From Candidatus Melainabacteria bacterium (GTDB taxonomy: Bacteria > Cyanobacteriota > Vampirovibrionia > Obscuribacterales > Obscuribacteraceae), in the NCBI GenBank assembly GCA_016716405.1, contig JADJWK010000001.1, positions 2,356,001 through 2,420,000 of the forward strand: 64,000 nt of DNA, given 5' to 3'. Shown piece after piece: positions 54,385 to 61,929 of this stretch; position 1 is the stretch's first letter, and each line of letters opens with the position of its first letter. The notes under the pieces are model-generated. The model was not told the origin of the DNA. It was given only the letters and a program-made list of their open reading frames with translations, and did not search any database. Position numbers and translations under genes: made by a program.

Positions 54385-55671
54385 TCAGTAAGTGATAGCG
54401 TTGATCAGGATCTGAATGATTCCCATTACTGCTCCTATGACTCCGCCGAAATATTCCAGGGCCTTGAGCTCGTTTTTGCAAATGCGTTTGACCAGGTATT
54501 CGAGCTGCATAGGAGTGAACAGGTCGATCTTGCTGACGATCAGACCGTGCACGCCGAGCTTCGGAATGGCCTGCTCGAGAAGCTGCCCGAGCTCGCGCTT
54601 GAGGTATGAATAGGTGAATGATGCAAGGTTCCGCTTGGTCTTCTCGAGCAGATCCGGGGGGACGCTGTCCGGGTTGAACCTGACAATGGCTGATTGAACG
54701 GTTACCATAGCTTCGTTCTCGAACTTCTTGCAAGCCTCGATAATGTCTGCCTTGTGCTCGACCACGAAGTCTTCTACGAAGGTGACGACATTCTGCTTCA
54801 GGCGGTTGATATTCTCCAGGGGCATGGCTCGCAGGTCGAAATTCGCGATCTGAATTGCGAGCTGGTGCTTGATCCCGAAACGGGCGATCAGATCCGAGAT
54901 GATCTTGTGTGCCTCATCAGGCTCTTTCTCCAGGAAGTTCCGCCACTCATAGCAAACTCGTTTGACGCCGATGAGCCTGGCGAGGAGCCGATACGGCCCG
55001 CCGGCATGCACGTTGATCGATTCCTCGAGAGCACCGATATTCTGGGGGCTGAGAAGGGAGATCAGGGCGTGTCTGACTTTTTCCGGGGTGAGAAAGTTCT
55101 CGATAATCCGGGATGAAAGCTCGGTGGCCTGGTCCAGATTGATCCGGGTGCTCATCACGATCTGATCGAAGATCTTCTCGGTAATTGCCGGAATGCGGCT
55201 GTCCTTGCCGGACTCGAGGGAATCGATCAGGCTCCTGACGAAATGCTGCAGCAGAGTGGGGCTGAATGCTGCCAGGTCCGCGGCCAGGCGGTGCAGCTTG
55301 GCTGCGTCTCGAAATTCTTTGAGGAGGACCGAATCGAAAAAGAGATTGATGGCGTTATAGATGTTCTCTTCGGTAACCAGCTCGTCGGCGCGCTGTTTGA
55401 TGTCCTTGGGCGTCAGCAGGGTATCGGTGATAGTGGAGGCTACAGCCTGGCTGAGTTTGGCCTGACGCTTGGGGAATATGCCCGGGGTGAAAGGAATCTG
55501 GATCTGGGTGTAGGGGACGAACCAGGCTTTGTAAGGGCGGAAGAGCATTTTCACAGCGCACCAGGTGGCTGCGAAACCGTGCGCTCCGTAAAGAATCGGC
55601 GGCAGAAATACCTTGATTACCAGCGCCTCCGGAGAGGCGAAGAGGCTGTGAAAATCGAATCCTAGGCTCAT
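54385..55671 (-). CDS. DUF445 family membrane protein
   Basis: The 428-residue protein begins like DUF445/YheB proteins: an N-terminal membrane region followed by TWCAVKMLFRPY and IPFTPGIFPKRQAKLSQAV, the family signature. A long helical domain follows, then a final hydrophobic segment (GGVIGAVMGIIQILINAITY). Bacillus YheB-like proteins are membrane-associated and of unclear function. It lies upstream of the kinase on the same strand, with a 175-base gap. Confidence 0.85.
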   Translation of the reverse strand: MSLGFDFHSLFASPEALVIKVFLPPILYGAHGFAATWCAVKMLFRPYKAWFVPYTQIQIPFTPGIFPKRQAKLSQAVASTITDTLLTPKDIKQRADELVTEENIYNAINLFFDSVLLKEFRDAAKLHRLAADLAAFSPTLLQHFVRSLIDSLESGKDSRIPAITEKIFDQIVMSTRINLDQATELSSRIIENFLTPEKVRHALISLLSPQNIGALEESINVHAGGPYRLLARLIGVKRVCYEWRNFLEKEPDEAHKIISDLIARFGIKHQLAIQIANFDLRAMPLENINRLKQNVVTFVEDFVVEHKADIIEACKKFENEAMVTVQSAIVRFNPDSVPPDLLEKTKRNLASFTYSYLKRELGQLLEQAIPKLGVHGLIVSKIDLFTPMQLEYLVKRICKNELKALEYFGGVIGAVMGIIQILINAITY

Positions 55672-55784
55672 GCCAAGACTTTTCCGGAGGTTACCTGGGT
55701 CAGTTCCATTTTATTCTAGCTGATTAGTAGGTTCACATCTGATACCAGGATTATTGGCTGCGTCTTCCTTATAATGTAGACGTG

Positions 55785-56693
55785 ATGCTGCTGGTGAGAG
55801 ATGGAAAACTGCTCGGTATGGCGATTCTACCCGCCTTTGTCTGTGTATTCTGCCTGATCTTCTCGCCTTTTTGCCTGTCCGGCGCATATGCTTTTGGTGA
55901 CGGGCAGGAGTGGCGCCGGCTGGTGGACCAGGGTGACGATCTCTTCGAGAAAGGCGCTTTTCACGCAGCCGCTACGGTTTATCAGCAGGCCAGCGACCTC
56001 AAGCCCGAAGACTGGCAGGTGAGGCTGCGTCTGGGCCGGGCTCATGCCCGGACCGGTCGGGACGACCTGGCAATGGCGGAGCTCTTTCAGTCCCTGGTCC
56101 TCAATCAGAAGAATCCCACCCTCAATGCCGACACGCGCTGCGAGATTGCCTGCCTGCTGATGAAGAAAGGGAATTTCGACGAGGCCGGCGGCCAGCTCAA
56201 GCAAGTCCTGGAGCTGCGGCCGGAAGACGATGTCGTTCGAGGCAATTACGCCATCTGTCTGGATCGGATCGGTTTTGTCGATCTGGCCATCAATGAGCTC
56301 CGCATTATCATCAAGCACAATCCCATGAGCGAAATCGCTTATTACGACCTGGGCTATTGTTATTTGCGAAAGAGCGAGTTCCAACTCGCCGCCGCTTGTT
56401 TTCGCCGAGCAGCAAGTATAAAACCATCTAATCCTTCAACTTATGTCGGACTCGCCCGAGCCCTCATGGGTATGGATAAAGATCGTCTGGCGGTGGGCGT
56501 TTTGAAGAAAGCACTGGAAGTCGACAAATCCTGTCACTTTGCCTGGCTGGCTCTTGCCGATGCTTACGAAAAGCTCGACAATAAGCCCCTTGCTGTCGAA
56601 GCCTATAAGAAGGCTGTCCAGATGAAGCCTGATGATCCCATGACCAAGGCAGCGCTGGCTAAACTATTAGCTAATACGACGATCACGAGGTAA
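55785..56693 (+). CDS. exported TPR protein
   Basis: The 302-residue product has a signal segment (LPAFVCVFCLIFSPFCLSGAYA) and about six tetratricopeptide repeats covering the rest, for example AATVYQQASDLKPEDWQVRL and AAACFRRAASIKPSNPSTYV. The start is unclear: GTG 55782, ATG 55785 and ATG 55818 are in frame. TATAAT at 55770-55775 would place the transcript start at about 55782, so the mRNA could be leaderless. It is followed after five bases by a second TPR gene. Confidence 0.8.
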   Translation: MLLVRDGKLLGMAILPAFVCVFCLIFSPFCLSGAYAFGDGQEWRRLVDQGDDLFEKGAFHAAATVYQQASDLKPEDWQVRLRLGRAHARTGRDDLAMAELFQSLVLNQKNPTLNADTRCEIACLLMKKGNFDEAGGQLKQVLELRPEDDVVRGNYAICLDRIGFVDLAINELRIIIKHNPMSEIAYYDLGYCYLRKSEFQLAAACFRRAASIKPSNPSTYVGLARALMGMDKDRLAVGVLKKALEVDKSCHFAWLALADAYEKLDNKPLAVEAYKKAVQMKPDDPMTKAALAKLLANTTITR

Positions 56694-56698
56694 ATGAA

Positions 56699-57547
56699 AT
56701 GAACCACCGCTTGATGACGGTACTGGCGCTGTCCCTGGCTTTTGGCGCAGCCGGACAGGTCGCGGTCTGCCAGGCCGCTCCGGAGAGCAAGCCTGCCCCC
56801 AAGGCAACAGATGATGAAGATATCGATCGGGCTATCGTCAGATATAAGGCCGCTATCGGAATGAATCCGAGCAATCCGGCTACCAGGCTCAAGCTTGGTC
56901 AGGTCTACCTCGTGAAGGGCAAGCTCGACGAAGCTATCGAGCAATTCACCGAGGCCGCCAAGCTGGCGCCGAGCAAATCCGATCCTCATCTCGGCATAGC
57001 CAGGGCTCTGATTCGCAAACAGGATTACAAAGGCGCTGTGAAATCGTTGCAGCAAGCCATTGCCTGCGATCCTAACAACGCCGATATCCACTTCAAGCTC
57101 GGCCAGCTCTATATGCGTCAGGACAAGCTCGAGCCAGCCATCGAGGCCTACCGCCAGTCCATCAAGTTGAACCCCAACAGCAGCGAAGCGCACCGGGAGC
57201 TGGGCGCCGTTTTCGGACTGAAGGGCGATTTCGACTCGCAGGTCTTCGAAGAGAAGAAAGCCATCGAGCTCGATCCCAACGACGCCAATGCGCTCTATTA
57301 CCTTTCTTCGGCAAGCGTCGCCAAAGGCGAGGTGGAAGACGCGGCGAAGTATCTGGGCCGTTGCGTCAAGATCGACCCGAAGAACGCTGATGCACTCAGG
57401 CTTCTGGCAAGCATCAAAGCTTCCAAGCATGAGTTCGAAGAGGCTGTAGCCCTTGCCGAGAAGGCTGTGAAGATAAGTCCTGATAACAAGGCTTATCAAA
57501 AGACCCTCGACAAGATTCGAGCTGCCGCCGCTGCCAAAAGCAAATAA
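56699..57547 (+). CDS. exported TPR protein (tandem partner)
   Basis: The 282-residue product has a signal peptide (LMTVLALSLAFGAAGQVAVCQA) and at least six TPR repeats (VRYKAAIGMNPSNPATRLK; IEQFTEAAKLAPSKSDPHL; IEAYRQSIKLNPNSSEAHR). GAGG nine bases before ATG 56699 supports the start. Both TPR genes belong to one operon and likely form a periplasmic scaffold; partners are unknown. A cysteine (VCQA) lies near the signal end but does not fit a lipobox well. Confidence 0.83.
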   Translation: MNHRLMTVLALSLAFGAAGQVAVCQAAPESKPAPKATDDEDIDRAIVRYKAAIGMNPSNPATRLKLGQVYLVKGKLDEAIEQFTEAAKLAPSKSDPHLGIARALIRKQDYKGAVKSLQQAIACDPNNADIHFKLGQLYMRQDKLEPAIEAYRQSIKLNPNSSEAHRELGAVFGLKGDFDSQVFEEKKAIELDPNDANALYYLSSASVAKGEVEDAAKYLGRCVKIDPKNADALRLLASIKASKHEFEEAVALAEKAVKISPDNKAYQKTLDKIRAAAAAKSK

Positions 57548-57636
57548 GGTTAATTTACAAAAGATATGCGCAAGGGGTAATTTTGGGGTAGCAAGTTCTG
57601 TCTGATCGAATCTCCTGGCAACCCTTTCGAAGTGGC

Positions 57637-57664
57637 TTGCTGTTTTGAAAAGCTTAACTATGAT
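57637..57664 (+). promoter_or_regulatory. probable promoter upstream of ftsZ
   Basis: TTGCTG (57637-57642) and TATGAT (57659-57664) are 16 bases apart, a fair sigma-70 type pair. The leader to the preferred ftsZ start at 57822 would be about 150 bases. Confidence 0.45.
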
Positions 57665-57821
57665 AAGTATCCTTCCACCTTGCAAATGAGGGACTAAGGC
57701 CCTACCATTTACCGGAATCAGGACATATCCACCAGTTCAGAGGGGCGCATTCCCTACTGCGTAGCGACTGGCATTTTGTCCGCCTGTGGAACGAGACCGA
57801 ACATTTATAGAGGAAGAAGCT

Positions 57822-59000
57822 GTGCCGGAGCAAGCGGAGAAAGCCGATAAGGCTAGAGATTTTGAGCTTAAAGCTAACATCAAGGTAGTCGGTGTCGGCG
57901 GCGCCGGATCCAATGCAGTCAATCGCATGATTGCCGCCGGACTCAATGGTGTGGAGTTCTGGGCCTGCAATACCGATGCGCAAGCCCTGGAGCTTTCTGC
58001 GGCGAAGAATCGCCTGCAGATTGGCGCCAAGTTGACCAGAGGTCTGGGAGCCGGCGGCAATCCCCAGGTCGGAACCAAAGCTGCCGAAGAGAGCCGCGAA
58101 GAAATCGCCTCTGCTCTGCAGGGCTCCGACATGGTCTTCATCGCCGCCGGTATGGGTGGTGGTACCGGTACTGGTGCCGCGCACATAGTCGCCGAAGTAG
58201 CCAAAGAGCTCGGTGCCCTCACTGTCGGTGTGGTTTCGCGTCCTTTCTTCTTCGAAGGTCGCCGCCGCGCCAATCAAGCCGAGGAAGGGATCAACGAGGT
58301 GCGGGCGAAGGTCGACACTCTCATCGTCATCCCCAACCAGAGATTGATCGAAGTCGTCGATCACCGCGCTTCCATGCAGGAAGCCTTTGTCGAAGCCGAC
58401 AAAGTCCTCATGCAGGGTGTGCAGGGCATCTCGGATATCATAACGGTTCCGGGTCTGATCAATGTCGACTTCGCCGATGTCAAAGCCGTCATGCAGACGG
58501 CCGGCTCCGCCCTTATGGGTGTCGGCCGAGCCTCCGGCGAAGGACGTGCCGTGGAGGCCGCTCGCAATGCCATCAACAGCCCGCTGCTGGAGAGCACTAT
58601 CGACGGAGCCTCCGGCGTCATCTTCAGCGTCACCGGCGGTCCGGACCTCACCCTGCATGAAGTCCAGGAATCGGCCAATGTCATCTATCAGTCGGTGTCG
58701 GAAGAGGCCAATATCATATTCGGTGCGGTTCTCGATGACAGGCTCCATGGCGAAGTCCTGATCACCGTTATCGCTACCGGCTTCGACATGGCCGTCCAGG
58801 CCGCCAGACCGGCAGCCCGGACCGAGACACCCAGAAGCCAGGCTTCCGGCCAGTATGCCGCCCAGCTTCAATCGGTCTCGATTGCGCCGGCGGTGACCAG
58901 CGAGCCAGCCGCTCCCCAGTCCTCCACCGAGAGCAGCGATGAGATGAAGAAAATAGCCAGCGACATCCTCGATATCCCTGAGTTCCTCAGAGGTCGTTGA
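57822..59000 (+). CDS. ftsZ: cell division protein FtsZ
   Basis: The 392-residue tubulin homologue shows KVVGVGGAGSNAVNRM, the GTP signature GMGGGTGTGAA, the T7-loop NVDFADVKAVM with the catalytic Asp, and a C-terminal peptide DILDIPEFLRGR for FtsA/SepF/ZapA-type partners. It forms the division ring. GTG 57822 is preferred because GAGGAAG lies eight bases upstream; GTG 57786 is also in frame. It stands alone, with an upstream promoter and a strong terminator, and no ftsA/ftsQ next to it. Confidence 0.96.
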   Translation: MPEQAEKADKARDFELKANIKVVGVGGAGSNAVNRMIAAGLNGVEFWACNTDAQALELSAAKNRLQIGAKLTRGLGAGGNPQVGTKAAEESREEIASALQGSDMVFIAAGMGGGTGTGAAHIVAEVAKELGALTVGVVSRPFFFEGRRRANQAEEGINEVRAKVDTLIVIPNQRLIEVVDHRASMQEAFVEADKVLMQGVQGISDIITVPGLINVDFADVKAVMQTAGSALMGVGRASGEGRAVEAARNAINSPLLESTIDGASGVIFSVTGGPDLTLHEVQESANVIYQSVSEEANIIFGAVLDDRLHGEVLITVIATGFDMAVQAARPAARTETPRSQASGQYAAQLQSVSIAPAVTSEPAAPQSSTESSDEMKKIASDILDIPEFLRGR

Positions 59001-59023
59001 GGCGTCGCAGCCGGACTGAAGTT

Positions 59024-59051
59024 AAGGGCGGCTGAATGGCCGCCCTTTTTT
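59024..59051 (+). terminator. intrinsic terminator of ftsZ
   Basis: The perfect 9-bp stem AAGGGCGGC / GCCGCCCTT with loop TGAATG runs into a stretch of T residues, starting 23 bases after the ftsZ stop. It separates ftsZ from mtnA. Confidence 0.9.
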
Positions 59052-59070
59052 ACAGTATACTTGTGCTTCT

Positions 59071-60177
59071 ATGAGACAAGAAGTTGACCAGGGGACCAAC
59101 CTGGATATCAGTTTTGATATAGGTGCAATGCCGGTGATTTTCACCGGGGAAGGGCGGCTTCTCCTGGTTGATCAGAGATTGCTTCCCGAAAAGGAAGAGC
59201 TGGTCGACGCCTCGGACTTCGACACGATGTGCCGGGCGATTGTCGACATGGTCGTTCGCGGGGCGCCCTCAATCGGCGTGGCTGCCTCTTTCGGGCTTTC
59301 ACTCAAGGCTCGCGATCTGTCAGAAGAATGCGATTCTGTCGAGGTCTTTATCGAGAGGCTCGATAGGGCCCGCAAGACGATCCAGGAGACACGACCGACT
59401 GCAGTCAATCTGATGTGGGAGACCGATCGTGTATTCGAGCTTGCCATTAGGCTCTCAGGCGATGCCGGTCGGACGCCGGCAGCAATCGCGGGGGCACTGG
59501 TCGAGTTGTCCCTCAGCACCCTCGCCGAGCATATCGAGATCAACCGGCGGCTCTCCGAGTATGGCAAAGAAATCGTCAGGCAGGGCGCCAGAGTGATTAC
59601 CCACTGCAATGCCGGGTCGCTTGCCGCCTGCGGCTGGGGCACCGCCCTCGGTGTCATTCGCTCGGCTCATTTCGACGGACGCAATCCCCGGGTCCTGGTG
59701 GATGAGACCAGACCACGCAATCAGGGCGCCCGTCTCACGATGTACGAGCTCACTCGTGACGGCATCCCCTGTACTCTGATTTGCGATTCCATGGCCGGCC
59801 ACCTGATGAAGTCAGGCGAGGTGGATCTGGTAATCACCGGAGCCGACCGGATCGCCAGAAATGGCGATTCAGCCAACAAGATCGGCACCTACAGCCTGGC
59901 GGTCCTGGCGTCGCATCACAAGATTCCTTTCTATATTGCTGCTCCGCTTTCCACTTTCGATCGCAATCTGGCCCGCGGTGACGAGATCCCCATCGAGCAC
60001 CGCAGCCCGAGCGAGGTTACCAGCATCGATGGGCATCCCAACACGGTTGCCGGGGCGGAGGCGCTCAATCCCGCTTTCGACGTCACTCCGGCTGATTTGA
60101 TCGCCGGTATAATCTGCGAAGCTGGAATTTTGCGCCCACCCTACCTGGACTCTATCGAGGCGGCTCTCGATTCTTGA
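59071..60177 (+). CDS. mtnA: S-methyl-5-thioribose-1-phosphate isomerase
   Basis: The enzyme converts methylthioribose-1-phosphate to methylthioribulose-1-phosphate in methionine salvage. The 368-residue protein has VRGAPSIGVAASFG, THCNAGSLAACGWGTALG with the catalytic Cys, DETRPRNQGARLT and TGADRIARNGDSANKIGTY with the catalytic Asp. Length is normal. It is close to the eIF2B-alpha fold, but the motifs favour MtnA. No other methionine salvage genes (mtnB, mtnC, mtnD, mtnK) are in the window. The next gene starts 75 bases downstream. Confidence 0.94.
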   Translation: MRQEVDQGTNLDISFDIGAMPVIFTGEGRLLLVDQRLLPEKEELVDASDFDTMCRAIVDMVVRGAPSIGVAASFGLSLKARDLSEECDSVEVFIERLDRARKTIQETRPTAVNLMWETDRVFELAIRLSGDAGRTPAAIAGALVELSLSTLAEHIEINRRLSEYGKEIVRQGARVITHCNAGSLAACGWGTALGVIRSAHFDGRNPRVLVDETRPRNQGARLTMYELTRDGIPCTLICDSMAGHLMKSGEVDLVITGADRIARNGDSANKIGTYSLAVLASHHKIPFYIAAPLSTFDRNLARGDEIPIEHRSPSEVTSIDGHPNTVAGAEALNPAFDVTPADLIAGIICEAGILRPPYLDSIEAALDS

Positions 60178-60252
60178 TTGCTATGCCATAAGATGAGACA
60201 ATCTCCAGTCTAATAAATTATCTCGAAAAGAGACAGACACGGAGAAAGGTTG

Positions 60253-60822
60253 ATGACCAACACCCTGAATATCATCGAAGTACCGGTGATCGAGGCTACC
60301 CGGGAAAACACCAGAGACTACGGGCTTTTCATAGGCACCGATGTCCCCAATGACGGGCTATCCATCCCCTTCTACAAGGGCTCGGTCCAGGAAGGGCACA
60401 ATCTTCCTTTCGAGTGCACTGGCTCGGCGGTGATCAGAACTGCCAGGATCAGCAAGCGCAGCCCTGATGTCATCTGGCTCGAGCGTCATATGAATATGAC
60501 GCAGCTCTTTGTCGGTCTCGGCGATCAACCTTTCGCCATGGTGCTGGGCAAGCCCAATCACGAAAAGGGAGAGGAGATCCCTGATCTGGATACCGTCAGA
60601 TGCTTCCTCATGCCCCCCGGCCACGGTATCATGATCCACAAAGGCACCTGGCATGATTTTCCTCTCTGCGTGAAAGAGCCGGTGACGGTGCTCACCGCCA
60701 ATTCGCCCGAAGTTGTGGAGGCTCTCGCCAGTATGAAAGACCCGGTGGAGATGGACAGAGGTGATGTCTACAAGATCGACATCAAGAAGCATACCGGCAA
60801 GATCCTGAGGGTCAACGTCTAG
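60253..60822 (+). CDS. ureidoglycolate lyase (AllA) family protein
   Basis: The 189-residue cupin-like protein resembles AllA: WLERHMNMTQLFVGLGDQP, IPDLDTVRCFLMPPGHGI and IHKGTWHDFPL, with conserved His and Glu metal or substrate positions. AllA splits ureidoglycolate into glyoxylate and urea in allantoin breakdown. Here no allantoinase or allantoate genes are near, so the true substrate may be another ureido acid. ATG 60253 has GGAG eight bases upstream. Its stop abuts the start of the next gene, so the two are co-translated. Confidence 0.8.
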   Translation: MTNTLNIIEVPVIEATRENTRDYGLFIGTDVPNDGLSIPFYKGSVQEGHNLPFECTGSAVIRTARISKRSPDVIWLERHMNMTQLFVGLGDQPFAMVLGKPNHEKGEEIPDLDTVRCFLMPPGHGIMIHKGTWHDFPLCVKEPVTVLTANSPEVVEALASMKDPVEMDRGDVYKIDIKKHTGKILRVNV

Positions 60823-61917
60823 ATGCGGGTCAAAGCCTTCAAGCTGGCAACGTCCGGTCCAGCGGATCTGACCGGGCTCGAGGCTCTTATCGATTCGGGA
60901 GAGCTGGCGGCCGATGAGGTAGCCTGCATTATAGGAAAGACCGAAGGCAATGGCGGTCGTAATGATTTCACCCGGGATCTGGCCATGCTCGCTTTCGAGG
61001 ACTTCTTCGCTTCCCGGCTGAATTCCAGTCGCGAGGCTGTCACCGACCGGATTATCTTCTCGCTCTCGGGCGGCTGCGAGGGCGTGGTCAGTCCTCATAT
61101 CGTGGTTTTCGGCTGTTCTGGAGAGCGCCTTGAAAAACGGCGCCCGGAAAAGCGTCTCGCTCTCGGTACAGGCTTTACACGGCAGTTCGAAGCTTCCGAA
61201 ATCGGGCGGCGAGCCCAGGTGGAGGAGACTGCCAGGGTGATCGGGCAGATAGTTCAAGAAGCGCGCCTGGAGACCGAGGACGTTCATTTCGTCCAGATGA
61301 AAGGCGCCATCCCGGCATTCACCTACGAAGAGCAAGAAGCGGCGCGCAGAGCCGGCAGACCGCTTCGCTCGGACATGATCTACTCCCGTGGGGCATCAGC
61401 GCTCGGGGCGGCTGTAGCTCTTGGCGAAGTCGATCTGGATGATCTGGACGACGATTCGATCTGCTCGGACTGGAGCCTTTTTTCCTCTACCGCTTCATGC
61501 TCCGCCAAGCCGGGTCTTACTCGCACCGAGATCATGGTCATGGGCAATAGCCCATACTGGGAAGGCGATCTGGTCATAGGCGGGGGTGTGCTCGCTGACA
61601 TGCTCGATGCCGACGGCGTTCGCGCCGTTCTCGGCAGTTTGGGATTGCCGGCCGAGGGCAGTCTGGAGCCGGCACAGACGGAGAAGCTCGTGGGCATTTT
61701 CGCCAAGTCCGAAGCTGATCCCCGCGGATTCGTGAGGGGCAAAAGGCATACCATGCTCACCGACGATGATATTTCGGACACTAGATATTCGCGCTGTGTG
61801 CTTGGATCCGTCCTGGCCAGCGTTACCGGCGATACGGCAGTGTATATAAGCACGCGATCCGAGCATCACGGTCCCCTGGGGGGCGGTACCCTGGCTGTGA
61901 TCGCCCGGGTCAATTGA
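60823..61917 (+). CDS. ring-opening amidohydrolase (cyanuric acid hydrolase/barbiturase family)
   Basis: The 364-residue protein has the triple-repeat AtzD/barbiturase layout and length. GKTEGNGGRNDFTR (Lys39) and SLSGGCEGVVSPH (Ser82) form the first Lys-Ser pair. Lys160 in VQMKGA pairs with a Ser in the 221-227 cluster. Lys295 (IFAKSEADPRGFVRGKRHT) pairs with Ser346 in STRSEHHGPLGGG. Known members open cyanuric acid or barbituric acid; motif reading cannot tell which. It sits between an AllA-like lyase and a hydrolase-ThDP fusion (12 bases to the next start), so it probably starts a cyclic ureide catabolic route. Confidence 0.9.
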   Translation: MRVKAFKLATSGPADLTGLEALIDSGELAADEVACIIGKTEGNGGRNDFTRDLAMLAFEDFFASRLNSSREAVTDRIIFSLSGGCEGVVSPHIVVFGCSGERLEKRRPEKRLALGTGFTRQFEASEIGRRAQVEETARVIGQIVQEARLETEDVHFVQMKGAIPAFTYEEQEAARRAGRPLRSDMIYSRGASALGAAVALGEVDLDDLDDDSICSDWSLFSSTASCSAKPGLTRTEIMVMGNSPYWEGDLVIGGGVLADMLDADGVRAVLGSLGLPAEGSLEPAQTEKLVGIFAKSEADPRGFVRGKRHTMLTDDDISDTRYSRCVLGSVLASVTGDTAVYISTRSEHHGPLGGGTLAVIARVN

Positions 61918-61929
61918 GAGAAGGTGGAC

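Noticed and set aside
54209..54733. 174-residue minus-strand frame between the kinase and DUF445 genes
   Set aside because: It overlaps the DUF445 C-terminus in another frame and its composition is Arg/Ser/Gln-rich without domain features.
57702..58871. 389-residue minus-strand frame
   Set aside because: It is antisense to ftsZ and has no family motifs.
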